A stretch of 64,000 nt of DNA, from positions 62,001-126,000 of the forward strand of contig NZ_LRMM01000004.1 in the NCBI RefSeq assembly GCF_001647275.1. The letters are read 5' to 3'. A program made the position numbers and the translations under genes. The stretch comes from Rufibacter ruber. GTDB lineage: Bacteria; Bacteroidota; Bacteroidia; Cytophagales; Hymenobacteraceae. Below the pieces are notes generated by a model. It was not told the DNA's origin and ran no database searches. It was given only the letters and a program-made list of their open reading frames with translations. Positions within the stretch are counted from its first letter, which is position 1, and each line of letters opens with the position of its first letter. Below are positions 57,293 to 64,000 of this stretch, piece by piece.

Positions 57293-59029
57293 GTGAGCTT
57301 TAAAAGTCTATTCCGCCGCAAGAGTTTAAGCAATGTGATGCACACCCCGCCCGCCGATGTAGCCGCCCATGTGGGCTCGGTGGAGGAGGGGCTGGAGCGA
57401 AACCTGTCTGTGCGTGATCTAACCTCGCTGGGCATTGCCGCCATCATTGGGGCCGGTATTTTCAGTACCATTGGCAACGCCAGCTATGACGGCGGCCCGG
57501 CAGTGTCAATGCTGTTTGTATTCACCGCCATCGCGTGTGCGTTTTCAGCGCTCTGCTACGCCCAGTTTGCGGCCACTATTCCCGCCAGCGGCTCTGCCTA
57601 TACCTATGCCTACGCCTCGTTTGGGGAGCTGGCAGCCTGGATCATTGGCTGGGCGCTCATCATGGAATACACGGTGGGGAACATTGTGGTGGCTATTTCC
57701 TGGAGCGATTACTTTACCGGCCTTTTGAGCGGCATGGGCTGGGATATTCCGGCGTGGCTCACCATGGGGACCCAGAGCGCGCATAAAGGGTATGAGGAGG
57801 TAGTGGCGTTGTTGCAGGCGGGGCAACCGCTCACGGCGGCAGATCCGGTGCAGCTGGAGGCGTACAACACGTGGCTGGCCGCCCCAGACTTCTTAGGCGG
57901 GAAGCTGGTGGTAGACTTGCCCGCCTTCATGATCAACCTGGTCATCACCACCCTGGTGTACATTGGGATCAAAGAATCTAAGAATGCGTCTAACCTGCTG
58001 GTGGTGCTCAAGATGATTGTGGTGCTGGTGGTGATTGCCGTGGGGATTTTCTACGTGAACCCGGCCAACTGGAGCCCGTTTGCGCCCAATGGCGTGGGGG
58101 GCGTCTTGAAAGGCGTGAGCGCGGTGTTCTTCGCCTATATTGGCTTTGACGCCATTAGCACTACCGCAGAGGAGTGTAAAAACCCGCAGCGCGATTTGCC
58201 CCGCGCCATGATTTACGCGCTCATTATCTGCACGGTCTTGTACGTGATTATCACGCTGGTACTCACGGGGATGGTGCCCTATACAGAACTGGCCGTAGGT
58301 GACCCGTTGGCGTATGTGTTCACCAAAGTAGGGGTTGACTGGCTGGCGGGCGTGGTGGCGGTGAGTGCCATTTTTGCCATGGCCTCGGTGCTGCTGGTGT
58401 TCCAGATTGGCCAGCCCCGCATCTGGATGACCATGTCGCGCGACGGGTTATTGCCCCCGGTTTTCTCTAAGATCCACCCCAGGTTCAGAACACCGTCTTT
58501 CTCCACGCTGGTGACCGGTTTCTTTGTAGGCGTGCCGGCGCTGCTCCTGAACATGGATCTGGTGATTGACCTCACCAGTATTGGCACCCTGTTCGCCTTT
58601 GCCCTGGTGTGCGGCGGCATCTTGATCATTGACCCGCATGGCACCTCAGAAGCCCGCTTCAAGGTGCCTTACCTGAGCGGACGGTTTCTGGTGCCGTTGC
58701 TGCTGCTCATAGGCGGGGTGCTGGTATTGTTGTACAACCGCGAAAACGTAGATGCCTTCTGGAGTGCGGTGGCGTTTGACGGCGGGTATGAAACCTTCAG
58801 GCATGAAATCCCCATGCTGGTGTTCCTGATCTCCTGTGTGCTGCTGGCGGTGGTGTCATTTACCAAACGTCTGTCACTGCTGCCGGTTCTGGGGCTCCTG
58901 ACCAACCTGTACCTGATGACCCAGTTAGGGGTGAACAACTGGCTGCTGTTCACCGTGTGGCTGCTCATTGGCCTGGCTATCTACTTTGGGTACAGCTACC
59001 GGAACAGCAAACTGGCAGCCCGCTCATAG
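57293..59029 (+). CDS. APC-family amino-acid permease (cationic amino acid transporter type)
   Basis: 578 residues from a GTG at 57293 ([20 protein letters not shown]); an ATG at 57338 is an alternative. At least 13 hydrophobic helices. The first, [20 protein letters not shown], carries the GAGIF substrate motif of APC transporters; [24 protein letters not shown] is the typical CAT-type loop after helix 6, and [15 protein letters not shown] follows helix 8. It would take up or exchange amino acids with protons or sodium. A good terminator follows 30 nt downstream. Divergent from the Cys-cluster protein gene. Confidence 0.9.
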   Translation: MSFKSLFRRKSLSNVMHTPPADVAAHVGSVEEGLERNLSVRDLTSLGIAAIIGAGIFSTIGNASYDGGPAVSMLFVFTAIACAFSALCYAQFAATIPASGSAYTYAYASFGELAAWIIGWALIMEYTVGNIVVAISWSDYFTGLLSGMGWDIPAWLTMGTQSAHKGYEEVVALLQAGQPLTAADPVQLEAYNTWLAAPDFLGGKLVVDLPAFMINLVITTLVYIGIKESKNASNLLVVLKMIVVLVVIAVGIFYVNPANWSPFAPNGVGGVLKGVSAVFFAYIGFDAISTTAEECKNPQRDLPRAMIYALIICTVLYVIITLVLTGMVPYTELAVGDPLAYVFTKVGVDWLAGVVAVSAIFAMASVLLVFQIGQPRIWMTMSRDGLLPPVFSKIHPRFRTPSFSTLVTGFFVGVPALLLNMDLVIDLTSIGTLFAFALVCGGILIIDPHGTSEARFKVPYLSGRFLVPLLLLIGGVLVLLYNRENVDAFWSAVAFDGGYETFRHEIPMLVFLISCVLLAVVSFTKRLSLLPVLGLLTNLYLMTQLGVNNWLLFTVWLLIGLAIYFGYSYRNSKLAARS

Positions 59030-59060
59030 CGGCTCTCCCGTATTGCAGAATGTGCTTAGG

Positions 59061-59105
59061 GCAAAGGCCCTTTCTCTGGTGAAGAGAAAGGGCCTTTGCT
59101 GTTAA
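59061..59105 (+). terminator. Intrinsic terminator of the permease gene
   Basis: GCAAAGGCCCTTTCTCT (59061-59077) / AGAGAAAGGGCCTTTGC (59083-59099), 17-bp perfect stem with a 5-nt loop, then TGTT. Confidence 0.85.
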
Positions 59106-59252
59106 AATGCCTGTATACTAGCTATATTAAGGCAGAGCAGAAGCAGCTACGGTTGAATTTTAAAATGGTTGCAAAAAGGTTGCGGTAATTTTAGGAAGCT
59201 TGCCGGAAACAGGTTATTTTTATGGAAAATTACCTACCTAGCCTGACGGACC

Positions 59253-59693
59253 GTGATTGAGAGAGAACTACTAGAAAGCCATCTGCGTCTTTCCTACCGG
59301 GAAGACATGGGCATCCTGTTCATGCGCTGGACCAAGCAGGTGAATTCAGAGCAGTTGCGCAAGGGCTACCTTGACGCGCTGGCCTTTGCCGAAGAGTTGA
59401 ACGTTCACCTCTGGCTCATTGACCTGAGAGGGCGGGGTGGGGCTACGCCCGAAGACGAAGCCTGGATTCTGGATGAGTTTTTTCTGGAGGCGGAAGGGCG
59501 GCTAGGGCACAAGAGCTACATTGGTTATCTGCTTTCGCCGGCCCATTTCACCCATGTGCGGGACAACGTAGGCCTTGAAAAACTCAACGCTTTCAGCAGC
59601 AACACCACCATTAACGTGTTTACCTCAGAGTCAGGGGCCGTGAACTGGCTTTCTAACCTGCATGAGGTAGAAGTGCTGCCAAAACGGAAATAA
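59253..59693 (+). CDS. Hypothetical STAS-like protein
   Basis: 146 residues from a GTG at 59253 (VIERELLESHLRLSYREDMG). The pattern (MGILFMRWTKQVNSEQLRKGYLDALAFAEELNVHLWLIDLRGRGG, then a late FTSESGAVNWLS) resembles the SpoIIAA/STAS-like beta-alpha fold found in stand-alone Bacteroidota proteins, sometimes involved in signalling. It lacks the Ser/Thr that anti-anti-sigma factors use. Function unknown. It is alone on this strand, 75 nt from a convergent exporter gene. Confidence 0.6.
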   Translation: MIERELLESHLRLSYREDMGILFMRWTKQVNSEQLRKGYLDALAFAEELNVHLWLIDLRGRGGATPEDEAWILDEFFLEAEGRLGHKSYIGYLLSPAHFTHVRDNVGLEKLNAFSSNTTINVFTSESGAVNWLSNLHEVEVLPKRK

Positions 59694-59760
59694 CCCCTTC
59701 CCGCTTTTCATCAGGCAGAGACAAAGCCGCTTCTTTGCCCAATGGGTCCAGATGATTTCT

Positions 59761-59795
59761 GTTTCTGGCCTGTTTTCCCAAAAACAGCCCTAAAC
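59761..59795. repeat. GTTTT palindrome family, copy 36
   Basis: GTTTCTGGCCTGTTTTCC / AAAAACAGCCCTAAAC. The stop codon of the EamA-like gene (59790-59792) lies in its right arm. Confidence 0.78.
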
Positions 59796-60737
59796 CAGAC
59801 CGGTCACTCCTTTTTCCCCTTTCTGTTTCGCCCGGTTCACCAAGAGTACGCCCGCCAGAATGATGGCCATGCCCACGTAGTGCAGGAGGTGAATGGTTTC
59901 CCCGTCGGCCACGCCCCAAATCAGCGCTACAATAGGCATCAAATAGGTGGAGGTGCTGGCGAACAGCGTATTGGTCATGTGAATCAGCTTGTTGTAGAAC
60001 ACCAGGCCAATGGCCGTGCTGAACACCGCTAAGATGGCAATGTACCCCAAGGCTTCCCAGGCTGCTGGCTGCGTGGTGAGTTTGTCAAACGCCGGGGTGG
60101 TACAGAGGTAGGCAAAGGCAATTGGCCCCACCGTAAGCAACGCCAGGCTGGCCATGGTCAACGGCTTAATGCCGCCCAGGCAGTGCTTGATGATGTTCAG
60201 GCTTCCGCCGTATAAAATGGTCGCCAGTACCACGTACAGCCCATAAAAGGAGTTGGAGGAGCTTTCCTGGGCGCTGCCTGAAAATATCAACACCGCCGTG
60301 CCGCCAATCCCAATCAAGATGCCCAGCGTGCGCAGCCACGTAATGCGCTGCTGAAAGAAAAGAGCCCCAATGATCAGCGTGAACAGGGCGGTAAGCGAAT
60401 TCAGTACCCCGGCCAGTCCGCTGGCCAGTTTTGTCTCCGCATACGCAAAGAGAAACGCCGGAATCAGGTTGCCGATGAGTCCGCTCAGCAACAGAAACTT
60501 CCACTGGTGCGGCTTGGGTGCTTTTAGCCCCTTCAGCGCGAACGGCAGCAGCGCCAGTGTGGCAATGGTGATGCGAATGGCCCCCAGCTCATCTGACGAG
60601 AAAACCTCCAGCCCTTTTTTGATCAGGATAAAAGACGTGCCCCAGATCAAGGCCAACCCAATTAGAATCACCCACGCCATGGTGGGGGTAGAAGTGGCTG
60701 GTTCAGTAATAGAAGGAGGGATGGTTTTGTTTGGCAC
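59790..60737 (-). CDS. EamA/DMT-superfamily transporter
   Basis: 315 residues with ten hydrophobic helices in two EamA repeats. The first opens with MAWVILIGLALIWGTSFILIKKGLEV (about 22-48), where WGTSF is the diagnostic motif; the second runs about 170-300 (SFYGLYVVLATILYGGSLNII, YLMPIVALIWGVADGETIH). Such exporters move small metabolites or amino acids. The start ATG at 60737 (MPNKTIPPSITEP) precedes a short cytoplasmic leader. Palindrome within its 3' end. Confidence 0.9.
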   Translation of the reverse strand: MPNKTIPPSITEPATSTPTMAWVILIGLALIWGTSFILIKKGLEVFSSDELGAIRITIATLALLPFALKGLKAPKPHQWKFLLLSGLIGNLIPAFLFAYAETKLASGLAGVLNSLTALFTLIIGALFFQQRITWLRTLGILIGIGGTAVLIFSGSAQESSSNSFYGLYVVLATILYGGSLNIIKHCLGGIKPLTMASLALLTVGPIAFAYLCTTPAFDKLTTQPAAWEALGYIAILAVFSTAIGLVFYNKLIHMTNTLFASTSTYLMPIVALIWGVADGETIHLLHYVGMAIILAGVLLVNRAKQKGEKGVTGLV

Positions 60738-60836
60738 AACAAGGCTGCTACGGCAGAATTAAAAATGAGGCTGCAAAGATAGGGAATCGGTCAGAGACTG
60801 GATATTAATAGAGACTGGATATTAATAAGGTTAGGA

Positions 60837-60880
60837 TTACGTTTTCGGGCTGTTTTTGAAAAAATAGGCGGAAAACGTAA
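60837..60880. repeat. GTTTT palindrome family, copy 37
   Basis: TTACGTTTTCGGGCTGTTTT / AAAAATAGGCGGAAAACGTAA; outer TTAC/GTAA paired. Confidence 0.85.
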
Positions 60881-60960
60881 AAGCAGATTCTCACTCCTTT
60901 TGGGGGAGGATGAGCGGGTTGCGAGGCAGCTCAAGTTGTCATGGCAAAGGCTATTGGCGC

Positions 60961-61004
60961 AGTCGCTCGCAGGTCTGTGAGACGCTACGAGGTCTTTTGA
61001 GCAG
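60961..61004 (+). repeat. CTCGCAGGTCT-type repeat, copy 2
   Basis: GTCGCTCGCAGGTCTGTGAG then ACGCTACGAGGTCTTTTGAGCA; same orientation as 273-315. Confidence 0.75.
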
Positions 61005-61083
61005 GATTTCTTTGGCGCAGATTCCTGTGCATGGTTTGGTCACGCGCTAGTTTTGTATGCCCTCAATACCGGCCCTTTGCTGG

Positions 61084-61133
61084 CGCGAGACTCCAGTCTC
61101 GTGACAAAGAGTGCTGCGAGTCTCCGGACTCGC
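61084..61133. repeat. GAGTCT/AGACTC hairpin pair
   Basis: GCGAGACTCCAGTCTCGTG (61084) and GCGAGTCTCCGGACTCGC (61116), two dyads in tandem. Confidence 0.75.
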
Positions 61134-61248
61134 CGGGACCACAGGGGATAATAGTCTGCAACCATGCTTGCGCATACTGATCCCCTCCGCTTCGGTCGTC
61201 AGGAGACGGAGACTACATGCCCGGGGACGGATCGTGAGCAGATAGATG

Positions 61249-61304
61249 GGAGTCTGGAGACTCCAACCGCCTGTCGCACGAGTCCAGAGACTCGCGCCAG
61301 CGCG
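61249..61304. repeat. GAGTCT/AGACTC hairpin pair
   Basis: GGAGTCTGGAGACTCC (61249-61264) and CGAGTCCAGAGACTCG (61279-61294), two dyads 14 nt apart. Confidence 0.75.
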
Positions 61305-61337
61305 TTTTTAACAATCAACAATAGACAATCAGCAATT

Positions 61338-61379
61338 CTCAAAAGACCTCGCAGCGACTTCCAGACCTGCGAGCGTCTA
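61338..61379 (-). repeat. CTCGCAGGTCT-type repeat, copy 3 (inverse)
   Basis: CTCAAAAGACCTCGCAGCGA then CTTCCAGACCTGCGAGCGTCT, the inverse of 273-315. Confidence 0.75.
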
Positions 61380-61410
61380 TGGTCTATGTCACAACCCCTG
61401 CTAAAAAAAA

Positions 61411-61441
61411 GCCCTCACAGGTTTTCAAAACCTATGAGGGC
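61411..61441. repeat. CTCACAGG palindrome, copy 2
   Basis: GCCCTCACAGGTTTTC / AAAACCTATGAGGGC, with one mismatch. Confidence 0.8.
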
Positions 61442-61455
61442 TACAAAAGTATTTC

Positions 61456-61492
61456 CGTTTTCGCCTGTTTTCAGAAAAACAAGCCGAAAACG
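61456..61492. repeat. GTTTT palindrome family, copy 38
   Basis: CGTTTTCGCCTGTTTTC / AAAAACAAGCCGAAAACG; 20 nt past the dusB stop. Confidence 0.8.
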
Positions 61493-61512
61493 CCTCTGCA
61501 AAAGAAAAAAGC

Positions 61513-62514
61513 TTACTCTAGCTCTGCATACTCCATAGAGTTGGCAATCTCATCTAAGATGGCGTAAATCTCAGCCGGGTCTTCGGTCTGCACCAGGCGG
61601 GTGCGGTAGGTTTTCACGTTGGGCAAACCCCTGAAATAGTTGGCATAGTGGCGGCGCATTTCAAAAATACCCAGGCGCGGGCCTTTCCACTCCAGGCTCT
61701 TGTCAAAGTGCATCTTGCACATGTCAATGCGCTCCTGAAGGGTGGGTGGGGCCAGCAGTTCGCCGGTCTGCATGTAGTGCTTGATTTCCCTGAAAATCCA
61801 GGGGTAACCAATGGAGGCGCGGCCCACCATGATACCGTCTACGCCAAACCGCTCTTTGTACTCCACCGCCTTCTGCGGCGTGTCAATGTCGCCGTTCCCG
61901 AAGATGGGGATCTGGATGCGCGGGTTCTCCTTGATCTTTCTAATCAGCGTCCAGTCGGCCTCGCCTTTGTACATCTGCACACGGGTGCGGCCGTGCACGG
62001 TGAGGGCTTTGATGCCAATGTCCTGCAGGCGCTCAGCCACTTCCTCCACGTTTTTGGTGGAATCGTCCCAGCCCAGGCGGGTTTTCACGGTCACCGGCAA
62101 GCCGAAGGGCTCCACGGCTTTCACAATGGCCGAGGTCATGGCCACCATTTTAGGAACATCGCGCAACAGCGCGGCCCCGGCGCCTTTGCAGGCCACGTTC
62201 TTCACGGGGCAGCCGTAGTTGATGTCAATCAAATCTGGCCCCACCTGCGCCGAAATCACCGCAGACTCCCGCATGGCCTCAATCTCAGACCCAAAGATCT
62301 GGATCCCGATGGGGCGCTCATAATCAAATATATCCAGTTTCTGGCGGCTCTTGGCGGCGTCTCTGATGAGACCCTCAGACGAGATGAACTCGGTGTACAT
62401 CAAGTCAGCGCCGTTGGCTTTGCAGACGGCCCTGAACGGCGGGTCGCTCACGTCTTCCATGGGGGCCAGCAGCAGCGGGAACGCCGGAAGTTCCAGATTG
62501 CCAATTTTTACCAC
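61513..62514 (-). CDS. dusB: tRNA-dihydrouridine synthase, DusB type
   Basis: 333 residues. A TIM-barrel FMN enzyme with LAPMEDVSDPPFR (16-28), SEGLIRDAAKS, GIQIFGSE, the conserved DINYGCPVKNVACKGAGAAL (97-116), VTVKTRLGWDDS, VHGRTRVQMYKGEADW and the phosphate-binding GNGDIDTPQKA and GIMVGRASIGYPW. It reduces uridine to dihydrouridine in the tRNA D loop. Divergent from the CPBP protease with 56 nt between starts. The C-terminus (ANSMEYAELE) is complete. Confidence 0.94.
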   Translation of the reverse strand: MVKIGNLELPAFPLLLAPMEDVSDPPFRAVCKANGADLMYTEFISSEGLIRDAAKSRQKLDIFDYERPIGIQIFGSEIEAMRESAVISAQVGPDLIDINYGCPVKNVACKGAGAALLRDVPKMVAMTSAIVKAVEPFGLPVTVKTRLGWDDSTKNVEEVAERLQDIGIKALTVHGRTRVQMYKGEADWTLIRKIKENPRIQIPIFGNGDIDTPQKAVEYKERFGVDGIMVGRASIGYPWIFREIKHYMQTGELLAPPTLQERIDMCKMHFDKSLEWKGPRLGIFEMRRHYANYFRGLPNVKTYRTRLVQTEDPAEIYAILDEIANSMEYAELE

Positions 62515-62570
62515 GTGCTTCAGTTTAAATAATTCGCGTAAATTTACCTCTTTAAAACCACACCGCCTAT

Positions 62571-63524
62571 ATGAAAGGTTTCATCTCGCCCAATCTGCAC
62601 CCGCTTAAGTCGCTTTTGCTGTTCTTTGTGTTCGCGCTGGCGGGGCTGTTCATTGGGAGTTTTCTGGCGGTGGTGCTGGTGAAAACCATCTGGGGTATTG
62701 GCCTCATGGACATTGGCGACATGCTGGCCCGGCCCGCAGACTACCCTGAAAGCCGCCCGGCGCTGGTGCTGTACCAGGGGGTGGTGCATCTGGTAGGGTT
62801 TACGGTGGCCGCTTTGGCTTTTTTGAAAGTGAATGCCCATCGGCCGTTGGCCTTTCTTTCGCCCCGTGCCACGGTGCCCTTCTACCTGCTGCTGGGCACG
62901 GTGGTGCTGTTTCTGGTGATCATGCCGGCGGCGTCTTGGGTGGTAGACTGGAACGCAAACGTTGATTTCCCTGATTTCATGGCGGGGTTTGAGCGTTGGG
63001 CGAAGGAGAAGGAGGAGGCGCTGCGGCAGTTAACCCTGGAGCTCACTAAGATTGAAAGCATTCCGCAGTTGATTCTGGGGCTTTTTGTGTTTGCCGTGCT
63101 TCCCGCCATTGGCGAAGAATTGGTTTTTAGGGGTATTATGCAGAATGAGCTGCAGCGGTGGTGGCGTAACCCGCACGTGGCCATCTGGGTGGCGGCGTTC
63201 ATCTTTGGGGCCATTCACATGCAGTTCTACGGCATGCTGCCGCGCATGCTGCTGGGGGTGCTGTTTGGGTACCTGTACTGGTGGTCTGGTAATCTGTGGG
63301 TGCCTATTGTGGGGCACTTTACCAATAACGGGTTTATGGTGCTCATGATGTTTCTGCAGCAGCGGGGGCAGATACAGCTAGATATAGAATCTACCCAAGC
63401 CTCACCGTGGCATCTTTCCCTGGTGTCACTGGGGCTGACAGTGGGGCTGCTGTATGTCCTGTACAGGGCTTTCAGGCAGCATGGGGCTGCGGCCCATGGA
63501 GACGTAGAACCTTCCCGTTTTTAA
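62571..63524 (+). CDS. CPBP-family intramembrane glutamic endopeptidase
   Basis: 317 residues with about eight membrane helices. The catalytic motifs are complete: EELVFRGIMQ (Glu182, Glu183, Arg187), FIFGAIHMQFYGMLPR (His216) and VPIVGHFTNNGFMV (His249, Asn253). CPBP proteases include Rce1-like CAAX proteases and bacteriocin-immunity proteins; nothing next to it points to a particular substrate. A short spacer (81 nt) leads to the next gene in the same direction. Confidence 0.92.
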   Translation: MKGFISPNLHPLKSLLLFFVFALAGLFIGSFLAVVLVKTIWGIGLMDIGDMLARPADYPESRPALVLYQGVVHLVGFTVAALAFLKVNAHRPLAFLSPRATVPFYLLLGTVVLFLVIMPAASWVVDWNANVDFPDFMAGFERWAKEKEEALRQLTLELTKIESIPQLILGLFVFAVLPAIGEELVFRGIMQNELQRWWRNPHVAIWVAAFIFGAIHMQFYGMLPRMLLGVLFGYLYWWSGNLWVPIVGHFTNNGFMVLMMFLQQRGQIQLDIESTQASPWHLSLVSLGLTVGLLYVLYRAFRQHGAAAHGDVEPSRF

Positions 63525-63605
63525 AGCATACATTACGTTCAAGCCTACACCAACTTCCCCTACCTGACAGTTTATACCATAGTAAAATTTTATCCATAGC
63601 GCATC

Positions 63606-63863
63606 ATGGAAGCTACCCCAAAGAACTTATCAGAATTAAAAGACCAGGAACTGCTGGCCGAAGCGAAAAAACAGAAATCAGGTGCTATCATCAACGCCGT
63701 GTTCATCGGGTTTCTGGTGGGGATAGTCTTTTACAGCGTTTTGAGCAATGCGTACGGGTGGTTCACCTTGCTTCCGCTGTTTCTGGTCTATAAATTGGTC
63801 AAGAATTCAAAGTACAGTACGAAAGAAGTGGAAGTTCTTTTGAAGGAGCGGGGTTTAAGATAG
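63606..63863 (+). CDS. Small membrane protein, 85 residues
   Basis: MEATPKNLSELKDQELLAEA starts a charged helix, then two hydrophobic helices follow (about 29-47, INAVFIGFLVGIVFYSVLS, and 52-66, WFTLLPLFLVYKLVK) and a basic tail (YSTKEVEVLLKERGLR). It is a two-helix inner-membrane protein of unknown role, seen next to DUF3667 genes here (4 nt gap), so probably co-transcribed with that gene. Confidence 0.75.
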   Translation: MEATPKNLSELKDQELLAEAKKQKSGAIINAVFIGFLVGIVFYSVLSNAYGWFTLLPLFLVYKLVKNSKYSTKEVEVLLKERGLR

Positions 63864-63867
63864 CACA

Positions 63868-64000
63868 ATGGCTGGGAACTGTAAGAATTGCAACACTGAG
63901 GTAACGCTCAACTATTGCCCAAACTGTGGCCAACCGGCTCAAGTGAAGCGGATTGACTGGGATTACATTTTGCATGAGATTGAGCACGTGCTGCATTTTG
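63868..64000 (+). CDS. DUF3667 domain protein, N-terminal part (continues outside window)
   Basis: 44 codons visible from the ATG at 63868, 4 nt after the preceding stop: MAGNCKNCNTEVTLNYCPNC and on to GQPAQVKRIDWDYILHEIEHVLHF. The zinc-ribbon CxxC...CxxC followed by RIDWDYILHEIEHVLHF is the start of DUF3667 proteins, which continue with several membrane helices. Function unknown. Confidence 0.85.
   Translation, partial: MAGNCKNCNTEVTLNYCPNCGQPAQVKRIDWDYILHEIEHVLHF

Larger units (their letters stand above)
60738..61512. other. Repeat-rich gene-free interval
   Basis: 775 nt: two GTTTT palindromes, two CGCAGGTCT units in opposite orientation, a CTCACAGG palindrome, and four GAGTCT/AGACTC hairpins. 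The plus-strand frame 61164-61538 runs through these repeats and is not a gene. Confidence 0.65.

Noticed and set aside
169-61492. GTTTT palindromes as a CRISPR array or as standard rho-independent terminators
   Set aside because: They are scattered singly without regular spacers, and the 3' arm ends in A-rich, not T-rich, sequence on both strands.
61164-61538. 124-residue plus-strand frame before dusB
   Set aside because: Runs through hairpin repeats and into the antisense of dusB.
61648-62532. 294-residue plus-strand frame opposite dusB
   Set aside because: Complementary-strand shadow of a conserved gene: His/Gly-rich with no domain.

Overview
The window looks like chromosomal DNA of a Bacteroidota bacterium, most likely of the order Cytophagales, family Hymenobacteraceae (Rufibacter/Pontibacter-like). 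This is inferred from the protein families (DUF3857/transglutaminase, DUF2490, DUF5362, DUF3667, carboxypeptidase-regulatory-domain proteins, small outer-membrane beta-barrels, LytS/LytTR pair, RsbRST with a histidine kinase), from TAnnTTTG-type -7 boxes, from moderate GC content, and from the scarcity of Shine-Dalgarno sequences. There is no rRNA, no CRISPR array, no transposase gene and no phage module. Two tRNAs are present: Pro(GGG) and Val(TAC).

Layout. 0-10 kb: end of an ABC exporter, tRNA-Pro, then a minus-strand group with a DUF2490 protein, three DUF3857/transglutaminase-fold proteins (the last broken by two frameshifts) and a carboxypeptidase-regulatory-domain protein. 10-18 kb: a sigma-54 two-component system (NtrC-type regulator plus kinase) faces a MacA/MacB-like efflux operon across a gene-free interval. 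That interval carries matching inverted-repeat operators and -24/-12-like promoters. 18-23 kb: an RsbR-RsbS-RsbT stressosome operon continues into an ATPase/phosphatase protein and a histidine kinase, with a convergent single-domain response regulator. 23-36 kb: small regulators, three small beta-barrel proteins, two tandem PhoD-like phosphatases (the second has lost metal ligands), an ABC exporter, a GNAT-like protein and tRNA-Val. 36-48 kb: DUF5362, AsmA-like, DinB, WYL regulator, a frameshifted phytanoyl-CoA dioxygenase-like gene, a TerB/glycine-rich protein, MscS, a lipoprotein and glutamate/leucine dehydrogenase. 48-64 kb: AnmK, ArsR, a LytS/LytTR pair (kinase frameshifted), a frameshifted phosphodiester glycosidase, HemA, a histidine kinase, an amino-acid permease, an EamA exporter, DusB, a CPBP protease and the start of a DUF3667 protein.

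Noncoding structure is the most unusual part. About 38 copies of one palindrome (core GGnCTGTTTT...AAAACAGnCC, flanked by GTTTT/AAAAC arms) sit in the gaps, often within a few bases of stop codons, and their outer arms vary but stay self-complementary. A second element of roughly 300-390 bp occurs three times (12836, 33795 inverted, 48065), each time in a gene-free interval of 0.9-1.0 kb. It shows base-pairing that is kept by compensating changes, which suggests a structured RNA or a non-autonomous mobile element. Several smaller hairpin repeats (GTAG-footed REP-like, CTCACAGG, GAGTCT/AGACTC) cluster in the same gaps.

Five single-base deletions break four otherwise good genes. All are repaired by adding one G or C, so either assembly errors or recent gene decay must be considered before calling them pseudogenes.
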